From: an uncultured Sphingobium sp.
GTDB lineage: Bacteria; Pseudomonadota; Alphaproteobacteria; Sphingomonadales; Sphingomonadaceae
Direction of reading: 5' to 3'
Assembly (NCBI GenBank): GCA_913773715.1
Contig: CAJYHD010000342.1
Location: 1-10,006, forward strand
DNA: 10,006 bases
Numbering within the stretch: position 1 is the first letter of the stretch; every line of letters begins with the position of its first letter. Shown here one piece after another: positions 1 through 6,600 of the stretch. The notes below the pieces were generated by a model. That model was given only the letters and a program-made list of their open reading frames with translations. It was not told the DNA's origin and searched no databases. The translations under genes and the position numbers were made by a program.

Positions 1-62
1 AACCCGCTGGTCAGTGCAATCCGCACCGCCTCCTGCTTGAACTCTTCTGTGTGCTTGATCAT
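1..62 (-). CDS. IS3-family transposase OrfA, N-terminal fragment (runs off left edge)
   Basis: Minus-strand translation from the ATG at 60-62 gives MIKHTEEFKQEAVRIALTSG and then leaves the window. This EEFKQEAVRIAL pattern is the first helix of the helix-turn-helix DNA-binding domain found at the N-terminus of IS3-family OrfA proteins (HTH_8/transposase_8 type). An AGGAG ribosome-binding site sits a short distance upstream (about positions 72-76 on the plus strand, read in reverse). OrfA normally acts with OrfB, produced by programmed frameshifting, to form the active OrfAB transposase. Only about 20 residues are visible, so the subgroup and whether the element is intact cannot be judged. Confidence 0.75.
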   Translation of the reverse strand, partial: MIKHTEEFKQEAVRIALTSG

Positions 63-127
63 CTCGTCGGTCTCCTGTCGCGAGCTCTAATCGCTCAGGT
101 GACCGGCGCAAATCCGTTACAAGTCCA
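1..127 (-). mobile_element. IS3-family insertion sequence, 5' end only (partial)
   Basis: The left edge of the window contains the start of an IS3-type transposase gene on the minus strand, so the body of the insertion sequence lies to the left and only its orfA-proximal end is visible. Reading the minus strand leftward from base 127 gives TGGACTTGTAACGG, which begins with TG as IS3-family ends do and lies 65 bases ahead of the transposase ATG, a normal distance for an IS3 terminus. I therefore place the probable IS boundary at about 127. The opposite inverted repeat and the target duplication are outside the window, so the boundary is an inference. The transposase call itself is firmer. Confidence 0.5.
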
Positions 128-140
128 AGCTGGGGTCGTT

Positions 141-518
141 ATGGTGGAAGTTGCGGCCGTCCGTGCAAACTTCGAAGAATGGTCGCGGCGCGGTAAGGCA
201 CTTCTCCATCAGCAGGCCAAGGCGGCTTATGAGAAAGAGTGCCGTTCGTTCGCGAACTGGGAAAAAGACAACCCCCAGGCAAAAGGCTGGCGCGATCAGC
301 CGGCAACGCGGGCGCAGTGGATGTTGATCAGGCGCACGGCGGACCGGCTGGACATCGCCGAGGTGCCGATGCGCCTCAAGCGCGGCGAAGCGCATGACTG
401 GCTGCAGCTTCATAACGCCAACCTGCGCTTCCGCTCGACGGATGGGGATGGGGGCCCGGATATCCAGGCCGAAGTCGAGAGCAAGGCTGCCGATGATAAT
501 CGAGAGGCCGAAGCATGA
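141..518 (+). CDS. Hypothetical protein, possibly 5'-truncated by the adjacent IS
   Basis: I do not recognise this 125-aa protein. It is hydrophilic and mostly helical in character, with many charged residues (EEWSRRGKALLHQQAKAAYEKE near the N-terminus) and an acidic tail (ESKAADDNREAEA). It has no signal peptide or membrane segment. The open frame extends back to a GTG at 51, but that start lies inside the IS3 transposase region, so ATG 141 with a GGGG stretch five bases upstream is the better start in the present sequence. The original gene may have begun further upstream and lost its 5' end to the IS insertion. Its stop overlaps the next gene in an ATGA arrangement, which indicates translational coupling and a shared transcript. 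Confidence 0.6.
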   Translation: MVEVAAVRANFEEWSRRGKALLHQQAKAAYEKECRSFANWEKDNPQAKGWRDQPATRAQWMLIRRTADRLDIAEVPMRLKRGEAHDWLQLHNANLRFRSTDGDGGPDIQAEVESKAADDNREAEA

Positions 519-703
519 GCGGCGAGAGCAAGGGGCGCATCGTACGGGTCAACAGCACCGATCTCTACTTCGACACCATCGAGGCGCTCGATGCGCGGGT
601 GGAGAAAGAGATGCGCGCGCTCATCGCGCTCGACAACGACCTGCTTGTCCGCAATCCGCGTGACGCGGCCGCATGGCCAAGGTGGAATGGCAGGCCGCCA
701 TAG
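515..703 (+). CDS. Small hypothetical protein, coupled to the upstream gene
   Basis: This 62-aa protein starts at ATG 515 in a four-base ATGA overlap with the preceding stop, with AGAGG seven bases upstream as a good ribosome-binding site. It begins MSGESKGRIVRVNSTDLYF and contains a charged helical stretch (EALDARVEKEMRALIALDND). No known domain is recognised. The last ten or so residues (AAAWPRWNGRPP) overlap the next small gene in another frame and read less naturally. Either the protein truly ends here, or a frameshift once joined it to the 673-810 frame. It probably belongs to the same operon as its neighbours in the integrated element. Confidence 0.55.
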   Translation: MSGESKGRIVRVNSTDLYFDTIEALDARVEKEMRALIALDNDLLVRNPRDAAAWPRWNGRPP

Positions 704-810
704 TGCGGGATCTGCTGTCCGGCCTCGATGACTGGATCAAGGAGCAAGAATCCGAACTCGATGCCCTTGTCGTCACCCTGCGCCAGCAGATTCGCGCTCT
801 GAGAGGTTAG
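673..810 (+). CDS. Very small hypothetical protein (45 aa)
   Basis: ATG 673 opens a 45-codon frame ending in TAG at 808-810 and encoding MAKVEWQAAIVRDLLSGLDD followed by WIKEQESELDALVVTLRQQI and RALRG. The composition looks like a real protein. Leucine, isoleucine and valine residues are spaced as in an amphipathic helix or short coiled coil (SELDALVVTLRQQIRAL). It overlaps the preceding gene by 31 bases in a different frame and has no obvious Shine-Dalgarno sequence, so it would depend on coupling. Alternatively it is the C-terminal part of a single frameshifted gene starting at 515. The function is unknown, and a protein-binding or oligomerisation role is only a guess from the helix pattern. 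Confidence 0.45.
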   Translation: MAKVEWQAAIVRDLLSGLDDWIKEQESELDALVVTLRQQIRALRG

Positions 811-850
811 CTCCTATAACGAAAGTTTTAGCTTTTTTGCGGAGCCAATT

Positions 851-2677
851 GTGACCTATCTCGATGATGTCAGCTGGAGCGAAGCGTACCGCCGGGGGAT
901 CACGGGCAACGACGAGAGCCCTGCGGAGCTCTGTTCGATCCTGCGCAGTAACTGGGATGTGTGGGAGAGCGCACAGCCGAGGGAGCCGATGGGTCTCGCT
1001 CGGCTGCCGCACCTCGCTATTGTGCGCAAGGTCGACCCCACTGGGCACGGGTTGCGGCCCGTTCTTGCGCCGGACATGGACAAACATTTGCTCGAAGCGG
1101 GGTTTTGGCGGCAGCTGCGGATCTATCCCGATGTTGGCGTGGATGTTACCCAAGCAGTCGATCCATTCTCGCCCGATCAGCAGATGCCTGTTGATGGCGG
1201 CCGTGCCCGGTTTCTCCGGCAGATATTCGGCCATGATGTGACCGACTGCGTCCTCTATCTCGACGATGTCCGACAACGTGACAGGAAGCTATATCGCTTG
1301 CTCTTGGCAAAGGATTACCTCGCGGCCTTCAAACACCGCCCGGATATCCTCGACGATCCGTGGCCTTATGCAGCACAAACACGCTGGAAACTGACGAAGG
1401 GGCGCGACTATCTGCCGCCGGTTCTCGCGCTCGCGCTGATGACAGAGGCTGCGCGGCTCGGCCATAACCAGCATGGAGTCCTCGGGCTTTCGTTCGACGA
1501 ACGAGGCAAGGAAATATTCATCAGGCCCTATCTCGAGGCCATCCCCTCCGTTGGCGGCCCGATCGAACCGCCCCATTGGCTCGCGCGTCACGTGGAGAAT
1601 AGTATCTTCCAGACGACTGCGCTGATGCCCCCGGATCACGTGTTTCCCCATATAGCAAACGGCATCATCATTCCCGGCAACCCCGAGCTGGGGCGCGCTT
1701 GGTCGGAGGGCGCAGCAACGGTGATCGCCGCGGTACTTGGCGCAGGCGGCGCTGCGCACGTCCGGATGGTCACACGGCCCGGCACGGCTGACGATGCGAA
1801 GAAACTAAAGGACGGCATTGCCTTTCACCCACGCCACCAGGCTCAAACTCATGTCGGTAAGGCGCCTTCGATCTCGAAGGGCCAACCCTCTGCCTATTGG
1901 GCAATGAACTGGCGCATCCATCCCATCGTAGGGCTGCTTGACCTTGCTCGTCAGGCGTTCGACTGGAGCAAGCGCCATCGCACCGGCAGGAACCAACTGC
2001 GCAACTGGTCTGAGGACAAGCCCAAACGCTGGCTTACCAAGGCGGTCACTGCGATCAGCTATTGCTGGGTCGAGAGCTTCAGCGCGGCCGCCCTGCAGAC
2101 AGCGCTGAAGCCTCTAATCGATTCCAAGCGCAATTGGCGTGTCAGGAATAGCCATGAACGCGCCATCGACGGACTATTTGAACTCACGGACGAAGAACGC
2201 GAAATAGACAGTCTGGCCGATGGGGCGAACTTTGGATCAACCATCTGCGCAGAGGCGCTAACGTGGCTCGCCTCGCTGCCCGGGCCGGGTAACGAAGGTT
2301 ATACGGCGCGCTACCGCGCCCATCTTTGGTTCGATCAGCACGGGGACGATATCGTGCATTATCAACGTCACCAGCGTAACGCGCTGCGTGGTTTCCGGCA
2401 TCTCCGTCGGACCGGCTGCGCGATTGACCCGGAATTACTCGACGGGTTCGAGCCCGCGCACCGCAAGCTGCTGACGATGCCGGATGGTCGACTTCGCCTC
2501 CCTGGCAACCAATCTGATTCTCCCGGCATGAAGGCGATCCGGCAGGCAGCCCGCTCGGCGCAGGACCTCGCCATGATGCCGTCTCCCTTCGCGCTCGATC
2601 CGATGCGGCTGTTCATTGCGCAGCCGCATAGGTGGACAGGGACGCCGAATGCAGCGGATCCACCGACTGCGAGTTGA
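851..2677 (+). CDS. Large hypothetical protein of the integrated element, function unknown
   Basis: I do not recognise this 608-aa protein or any standard domain in it. The start is GTG 851, supported by GGAG six bases upstream; the AT-rich leader before it contains TATAAC at 815-820. The protein lacks a signal peptide and clear transmembrane helices and is rich in W, H, R and D, so it is probably cytosolic. Visible segments include a D/R-rich stretch LYLDDVRQRDRKLYRLLLAK (about 136-154), a small-residue segment AATVIAAVLGAGGAAHVRMV (about 288-307), a W/R-rich middle (about 345-400) and a His/Arg-rich C-terminal part (RAHLWFDQHGDDIVHYQRHQ, about 489-508). None is a diagnostic catalytic motif: no Walker A, HNH, PD-(D/E)XK or polymerase signature is convincing. 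It lies between small coupled genes and the recombinase, so it is the main cargo visible here. A role in element maintenance or host defence is possible but unproven. Confidence 0.8.
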   Translation: MTYLDDVSWSEAYRRGITGNDESPAELCSILRSNWDVWESAQPREPMGLARLPHLAIVRKVDPTGHGLRPVLAPDMDKHLLEAGFWRQLRIYPDVGVDVTQAVDPFSPDQQMPVDGGRARFLRQIFGHDVTDCVLYLDDVRQRDRKLYRLLLAKDYLAAFKHRPDILDDPWPYAAQTRWKLTKGRDYLPPVLALALMTEAARLGHNQHGVLGLSFDERGKEIFIRPYLEAIPSVGGPIEPPHWLARHVENSIFQTTALMPPDHVFPHIANGIIIPGNPELGRAWSEGAATVIAAVLGAGGAAHVRMVTRPGTADDAKKLKDGIAFHPRHQAQTHVGKAPSISKGQPSAYWAMNWRIHPIVGLLDLARQAFDWSKRHRTGRNQLRNWSEDKPKRWLTKAVTAISYCWVESFSAAALQTALKPLIDSKRNWRVRNSHERAIDGLFELTDEEREIDSLADGANFGSTICAEALTWLASLPGPGNEGYTARYRAHLWFDQHGDDIVHYQRHQRNALRGFRHLRRTGCAIDPELLDGFEPAHRKLLTMPDGRLRLPGNQSDSPGMKAIRQAARSAQDLAMMPSPFALDPMRLFIAQPHRWTGTPNAADPPTAS

Positions 2678-2729
2678 CAGGCACTAACCTTGCACGTTTT
2701 TGCGCGCCATCTTCGGCACATCCTCGTGC

Positions 2730-2918
2730 ATGGCAAGGCAGGACACATCGCGAAGGGACGAGAAGATCGTACGGGCCGCTTTGGGGGCATGCGGAGACAA
2801 GAATTACCTTGTCATCTGCCAACTCGACGATTCATGGTCATCGCTCGCCGATGAAGTCGCACTCCTCGATCGCTGGTTCGGCGCGGAAATTGTCAATCTG
2901 TTTGGGGACAAGTCCTGA
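2730..2918 (+). CDS. Small hypothetical protein translationally coupled to the recombinase
   Basis: ATG 2730 gives a 62-aa, mildly acidic protein beginning MARQDTSRRDEKIVRAALGA and ending RWFGAEIVNLFGDKS. A TTG at 2700 would add ten residues, but neither start has a strong ribosome-binding site, and ATG is preferred. Its stop shares one base with the recombinase start (TGATG at 2916-2920), so the two genes are almost certainly co-translated. No family is recognised. Small proteins encoded next to large serine integrases are sometimes recombination directionality factors. That role is possible here, but no motif supports it. Confidence 0.55.
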   Translation: MARQDTSRRDEKIVRAALGACGDKNYLVICQLDDSWSSLADEVALLDRWFGAEIVNLFGDKS

Positions 2919-4579
2919 TGGAAAGTTTTAGCGGCAAGCGCGTCGCCATCTATGCCCGTGTATCGACCAAGCGACAGGCCAATAACGATCTGTCCGTTCC
3001 AGACCAGATCAGCTATGGCGAGCGCTGGATTGGCGACAACGATGCCGTTCACGTCAGGACATTCATTGATGCGGGCGCCAGCGCGACCAATGATGGGCGC
3101 GGAGAATTTCAGGCGATGATGGCGATGGCCATGAGCGAGGAACGCCCGGTCGACATCATCCTTGTGCATTCGCTCTCACGCCTGTTTCGCAATGCCCTGC
3201 ATTTCATGCAGTATAAGGCCCAACTCCAGCGTCATAAAGTCCGCATTGTGTCGATCACCCAGTCCTTCGGTGACGATCCGGCAAGCGAACTGGCGGTCGG
3301 CATGCTGACCCTGTTCGACGAGTATCATTCGGCCGAGAATTCGAAGCATGTAAAGCGCACCATGCTCGCGAACGCCGCGCGGGGGTTTTGGAACGGACAA
3401 CGGCCACCGCTCGGATTTAGGATTGTCCCGGTCCCACAGCCGAAGGGTAAAGATCGCAAGAAGCTCGAGCATGATCCCCTGACCATGCACGTGCCCGTCT
3501 TCATCTTCGAAACCTATGTTAACGGCTATAAGGGCGCGCCGGTCGGGATCACGCGTCTTGCCCAGATTCTCAACGAGCGCGGCGAAAGGATCGGCGGCAA
3601 GCCCTTCCAGACATCCAACGTCCACGCCATCCTCTGCAACAGCGCGTATATCGGCCTTGTCATGTATAACCAGCATGACTCCCGTACAGGCGAGACCCGC
3701 CCTGAGGAGGAATGGGTGCCGATCCCCGTTCCGCCGCTGGTGCCCGAAGACCTCTTCTATGCTGCACGGGCTCAAATGTCGGAACGCGACCCCCGCATGG
3801 GCGCCGCGGCGGTCAAAACGGGAACCAATTTGTTGACCGGATCGGTGACCTGCGGCTGCGATGGCGATGGATGCGGCGGCGGCATGACGACCGAAACCGG
3901 CAAGGGCGGGCGCTATCGCTATTATACCTGTCACAGGCGGACCAAAGCTGGTCCCACGCAATGTTCAGGGCGCCGTATCCGCATGGACGCGCTCGATGAC
4001 ATCGTGGTGAACGCGGTGACGGAACATGTGCTGAAGCCCACACGCCTCAATGCTCTACTGCAAAGCTGGATCGACCGGAGCGAGAACGCACAGGCTGGTC
4101 GGCGGGAACAATTGAAGCAGCTTCGCACACGCCACACCATGCTCGATGGCGAGAGCGCCAACGTCATCAAGCTCGTTCGGAGCGGCATATGCGCACCGGA
4201 CGATCCGCAGGTCGCGACTGAGCTTGGCAACATCGCTGCCCAGAAGCGCAGCGTAAGTATCGATATTGAAGCGCTGGAACGTCAACTCGCCGATGGAGCG
4301 CGGCAGATCACGCCGGAAATTCTCTACAAATTTGGCGCGCTGTTGAGCGCTAAGCTTCGCGAGAAGGGGAATGTCCGTCGTGAGTATATGCGGCTGCTCG
4401 TCAGCCGAGTGGAAATTGGAAATCACACTATCCGCATCACCGGATCAAAGAAGGCGTTATCCCACGCCGCCACCGGCGTGAGGCCGCGTATGGTGCCCAA
4501 AGCTGAACGGGAATGGTGCACCCAAGTGGATTCGAACCACTGGCCTTTGCCTTCGGAGGGCAACGCTCTATCCAGCTGA
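2918..4579 (+). CDS. Large serine recombinase (site-specific integrase of the element)
   Basis: This 553-aa protein is a large serine recombinase, which catalyses integration and excision through a serine-linked DNA intermediate. The N-terminal resolvase-type catalytic domain (about 8-150) shows [10 protein letters not shown] with nucleophile Ser16 and Arg14, and SLSRLFRN with active-site Arg88 and Arg91. The 'recombinase' domain follows (about 160-270, including [14 protein letters not shown]). A zinc-ribbon domain (about 305-352) has candidate ligands Cys312, Cys314, Cys319, Cys338 and Cys349. A charged helical, coiled-coil-like region (about 385-460) completes the usual order. The start at ATG 2918 overlaps the preceding stop (TGATG), with GGGGA nine bases upstream. 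Unusually, residues 533-553 are encoded by the antisense strand of the tRNA-Arg gene, so the present C-terminal tail was created by integration at the tRNA. The catalytic domain shows no damage, so the enzyme is probably active. Confidence 0.95.
   Translation: MESFSGKRVAIYARVSTKRQANNDLSVPDQISYGERWIGDNDAVHVRTFIDAGASATNDGRGEFQAMMAMAMSEERPVDIILVHSLSRLFRNALHFMQYKAQLQRHKVRIVSITQSFGDDPASELAVGMLTLFDEYHSAENSKHVKRTMLANAARGFWNGQRPPLGFRIVPVPQPKGKDRKKLEHDPLTMHVPVFIFETYVNGYKGAPVGITRLAQILNERGERIGGKPFQTSNVHAILCNSAYIGLVMYNQHDSRTGETRPEEEWVPIPVPPLVPEDLFYAARAQMSERDPRMGAAAVKTGTNLLTGSVTCGCDGDGCGGGMTTETGKGGRYRYYTCHRRTKAGPTQCSGRRIRMDALDDIVVNAVTEHVLKPTRLNALLQSWIDRSENAQAGRREQLKQLRTRHTMLDGESANVIKLVRSGICAPDDPQVATELGNIAAQKRSVSIDIEALERQLADGARQITPEILYKFGALLSAKLREKGNVRREYMRLLVSRVEIGNHTIRITGSKKALSHAATGVRPRMVPKAEREWCTQVDSNHWPLPSEGNALSS
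4514..4560. other. Probable attachment site (att) in the 3' half of tRNA-Arg
   Basis: The element meets the chromosome within or just beside this segment, which covers the CCA end, acceptor 3' strand, T-arm and part of the anticodon arm of tRNA-Arg. Elements that insert into tRNA genes usually carry a copy of the 3' part and so keep the tRNA functional, and the tRNA here is intact. The exact core and crossover point cannot be set from one end alone. The duplicated segment at the distal end of the element would define it. Confidence 0.45.
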
Positions 4580-4590
4580 GCTATGGGTGC
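4514..4590 (-). tRNA. tRNA-Arg (anticodon CCG)
   Basis: The minus strand from 4590 to 4514 folds into a complete 77-nt cloverleaf. The acceptor stem is GCACCCA paired with TGGGTGC, the D-arm is GCTC/GAGC, and the anticodon stem TTGCC/GGCAA encloses the loop CTCCGAA. The variable loop is AGGCC, the T-arm is AGTGG-TTCGAAT-CCACT, and an encoded ACCA end follows. The anticodon CCG (plus-strand 4554-4556, cgg) reads the arginine codon CGG. All stems pair perfectly, so the gene appears functional despite the serine recombinase gene that enters it from the 3' side on the opposite strand. It is transcribed towards the element. Confidence 0.97.
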
Positions 4591-4666
4591 GTGACGCGAG
4601 GTCAGGAGCGGCGCTTAGCAAAGCCTGCCGGATCGCGCCAGCGGCAAAATTGATGACGCGCCACGT

Positions 4667-5053
4667 TTATTTCCCGGTCTTTTGCATCGGCTGAAATTTG
4701 CCCAGACCACAGCTTGCACCCGGTTGAAGGCCCGGGCCATTGTTGGTCAGTACGGTGATGATATCGACCGAGCAGAGCTGCGACAGGCTGGTGCGATAGG
4801 AAAAGCGCTTCTCGAACCCCAGGCTCGGGCAGCTTTGCGGCAGCGTGTTACGATAGATTTTACGATTGCTGACCTCGAAATCGATCGTCCGATCGTCTCG
4901 CACATTGCTGTTGCGGATTGAGCTCAACGGAATGCAATCGACCGGCTTCCCGGTCGCGATATAGGGGTCTGGTGCGGTCTTGGCGCAGGCGGGCAGGGCA
5001 GCGCAGGCGGTGCTTAAGACGAGGGCGAGGCGGATGGAAAAGGTGGCGGACAT
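4667..5053 (-). CDS. Secreted DUF6491-like protein
   Basis: The 128-aa product starts MSATFSIRLALVLSTACAAL, a clear signal peptide ending near PACAK. Cleavage could occur after Ala24 by signal peptidase I, or at Cys23 if it is a lipoprotein (the LPAC lipobox is imperfect). The mature part carries the pattern CIPLSSIRNSNVRDDRTIDF (from Cys40), then KIYRNTLPQSCPSL and FSYRTSLSQLCSVDIITVL. I associate this pattern with DUF6491, a family of unknown function common in sphingomonads and xanthomonads. Cys40, 75, 94 and 115 could form disulfides in the periplasm. I chose the ATG at 5053 because AGGAAG lies six bases upstream; the open frame extends 40 codons further but would bury the signal peptide. 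It is the last gene of the minus-strand run, 77 bases after nth. The family assignment is from memory of the motif. Confidence 0.8.
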   Translation of the reverse strand: MSATFSIRLALVLSTACAALPACAKTAPDPYIATGKPVDCIPLSSIRNSNVRDDRTIDFEVSNRKIYRNTLPQSCPSLGFEKRFSYRTSLSQLCSVDIITVLTNNGPGLQPGASCGLGKFQPMQKTGK

Positions 5054-5130
5054 GACATTCTTCCTCTCATCGGGAAGACGATGCCGGGCGGCGCTTGCCG
5101 TCTCCCGATAGGCCGATAACGCGCTTACCG

Positions 5131-5778
5131 TCAGGCGGTTGCAGGCGGCGGCGTCTTGGGCTTGTAGCGGCACAGATCAGCGACCGCGCAGCGCCAGCAC
5201 TCGGGGCGCCGCGCCTTGCAGACATAGCGGCCATGCAGGATCAGCCAGTGATGCGCGTCACGGCGGAAGGGCTGCGGCACGCGCTTTTCCAGCTTCAGTT
5301 CGACAGCGAGCGGCGTCTTGCCGGGCGCGAGGCCGGTGCGATTGCCGACACGGAAGATGTGGGTGTCGACCGCAAAAGTTTCCGCGCCAAAAGCCGTATT
5401 CATGACGACATTGGCGGTCTTTCGCCCGACGCCGGGCAGGGTGGTCAGCACATCGCGATCCTGCGGCACCACGCCGCCGAAGTCGCGCACCAATATCTCC
5501 GACAGGGCGATGACATTCTTGGCCTTGGCGTTGAACAGGCCGATGGTCTTGATGTGCTGTTTTAGACCGTCTTCGCCCAGATCGACCATCTGCTGTGGCG
5601 TCGTCACCTTGCGAAAGAGGGCGCGCGTCGCCTTGTTGACGCCGACGTCGGTCGATTGCGCCGACAGCACGACCGCGACGAGCAACTGATAGTCGTTGCC
5701 ATATTCCAGCTCGGTGCGCGGAGCCGGGTTCGATTCGGCGAGGCGGCTGAAAAACTCGAAGATCTGCGCCTTATTCAT
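5131..5778 (-). CDS. nth: Endonuclease III (DNA glycosylase/AP lyase)
   Basis: This 215-aa protein is endonuclease III, the base-excision repair enzyme that removes oxidised pyrimidines and cleaves abasic sites in the cytosol. The helix-hairpin-helix motif LPGVGRKTANVV contains the catalytic Lys120, and VDTHIFRV contains the catalytic Asp138, the same numbering as the E. coli enzyme. The C-terminus has the [4Fe-4S] cluster ligands Cys187, Cys194, Cys197 and Cys203 in the C-x6-C-x2-C-x5-C spacing. Length and motifs are complete. It starts five bases after the dapB stop, so the two genes are very likely co-transcribed. Nothing appears damaged. Confidence 0.97.
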   Translation of the reverse strand: MNKAQIFEFFSRLAESNPAPRTELEYGNDYQLLVAVVLSAQSTDVGVNKATRALFRKVTTPQQMVDLGEDGLKQHIKTIGLFNAKAKNVIALSEILVRDFGGVVPQDRDVLTTLPGVGRKTANVVMNTAFGAETFAVDTHIFRVGNRTGLAPGKTPLAVELKLEKRVPQPFRRDAHHWLILHGRYVCKARRPECWRCAVADLCRYKPKTPPPATA

Positions 5779-5783
5779 GGCGG

Positions 5784-6548
5784 TTACAGCCCCAGCACGC
5801 CCTTCATGTCATAGCGTCCGGCGGGCTTGCCGATCAGCCAGCGTGCGCCCTTCACCGCGCCGCGCGCAAAGATGGAGCGGTTTTCGGCGCGATGGCCGAT
5901 TTCGATCCATTCGCCCTCGCTCGCGAAGATGACCTGATGATCGCCTGCCACCGACCCGCCGCGCAGCGCCGCGAAGCCGATCGCGCCAGCCTGCCGCGCG
6001 CCCGTAATGCCGTCGCGGCCCCGTTCGCTATGGTCGCCAAGCGTGATGCCGCGCCCGCGCGCTGCCGCCTCGCCGAGCAACAGCGCCGTGCCGGATGGCG
6101 CATCGACCTTGTGCCGGTGGTGCATCTCGACGATCTCGATGTCCCACTCGTCGGACAGCCCCGCCGCCGCCTGTTCCACGAGCGCCGCGAGCAAATTGAC
6201 GCCCAGCGAGGTGTTGCCCGTCTGAAGCACGGGGATGACTGCTGCCGCCTCGTCGATAAGGGCATGATGCACCGCCTCAAGCCCCGTCGTGCCTATTAGG
6301 ATCGGCTTCTTCGCCGCGATGCAGGCGTCGAGATGGGCGGACAACGCGCCCGGAACCGAAAAGTCGATCAGTACGTCCGCCGCTTCGGCGAGCGCCAGCG
6401 GATCGGCGGTGATCGCGATGCCCGGTGCGATTTCGCCCTCGGCGCTCCGGTCCGTGCCGCCCGCGATGCCGATGCCGTTCTCCGCTGCGACCTGCGCAAT
6501 GGCTTGGCCCATCCGCCCTGCGGCCCCGAAAATGCCGATCGCGCTCAT
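5784..6548 (-). CDS. dapB: 4-hydroxy-tetrahydrodipicolinate reductase
   Basis: The 254-aa product is DapB, which reduces 4-hydroxy-tetrahydrodipicolinate to tetrahydrodipicolinate with NAD(P)H in the diaminopimelate/lysine pathway, supplying peptidoglycan and lysine. The N-terminal Rossmann motif is GAAGRMG (residues 8-14). The active-site segment EMHHRHKVDAPSGTAL (141-156) contains His143, His144 and Lys147, matching the HHRHK signature. The C-terminus ends GRYDMKGVLGL, as usual for the family. Two adjacent ATGs are possible, at 6551 and 6548. I prefer 6548 because GGGAG is then six bases away rather than three. The frame stays open 38 codons further upstream, but that extension overlaps the preceding gene and does not resemble DapB. 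It lies 52 bases after the second GIN-domain gene and directly before nth. Confidence 0.97.
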   Translation of the reverse strand: MSAIGIFGAAGRMGQAIAQVAAENGIGIAGGTDRSAEGEIAPGIAITADPLALAEAADVLIDFSVPGALSAHLDACIAAKKPILIGTTGLEAVHHALIDEAAAVIPVLQTGNTSLGVNLLAALVEQAAAGLSDEWDIEIVEMHHRHKVDAPSGTALLLGEAAARGRGITLGDHSERGRDGITGARQAGAIGFAALRGGSVAGDHQVIFASEGEWIEIGHRAENRSIFARGAVKGARWLIGKPAGRYDMKGVLGL

Positions 6549-6600
6549 CATCTGCTCCCGTCTGGTCGAGCGCCGCCGATGCCAGACCGTCGCGCGCTTG

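Larger units (their letters stand above)
1..4513. mobile_element. Recombinase-proximal part of an integrative element inserted at tRNA-Arg
   Basis: Everything left of the tRNA-Arg gene is accessory in character: an insertion sequence, several unrecognised small genes, a large unrecognised gene and a serine recombinase that abuts the 3' end of the tRNA. The DNA to the right is conserved housekeeping sequence (dapB, nth). This is the layout of a genomic island or integrative element with its integrase at the attachment site. The left end, expected to carry a second copy of the tRNA 3' segment, is not in the window, and I found no such copy within it. The element's length and any conjugation or phage genes are therefore unknown. 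The right boundary is placed at the last base before the tRNA CCA end and could lie up to several tens of bases inside the tRNA. Confidence 0.65.

Noticed and set aside
821..832. 12-base direct repeat GAAAGTTTTAGC, found again at 2921-2932 at the recombinase start
   Set aside because: A few exact 12-base matches are expected by chance in 10 kb, the flanking bases do not align, and one copy is inside coding sequence. I see no reason to treat it as an attachment site or regulatory repeat.
811..850. AT-rich leader with TATAAC and a T-run before the 608-aa gene, considered as promoter or terminator
   Set aside because: TATAAC resembles a -10 box but no acceptable -35 lies at the right distance. 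The possible stem before the T-run is only four or five pairs, too weak to call a terminator.
773..1276. 167-codon minus-strand frame opposite the start of the 608-aa gene
   Set aside because: The plus strand has a supported start and a continuous 608-codon frame; the antisense product shows no domain and would cross the leader region.
2804..3961. Long open frames on the minus strand opposite the recombinase (121 and 261 codons)
   Set aside because: They are antisense shadows of a convincing serine recombinase in GC-rich DNA; the translations lack recognisable domains and have no ribosome-binding sites.
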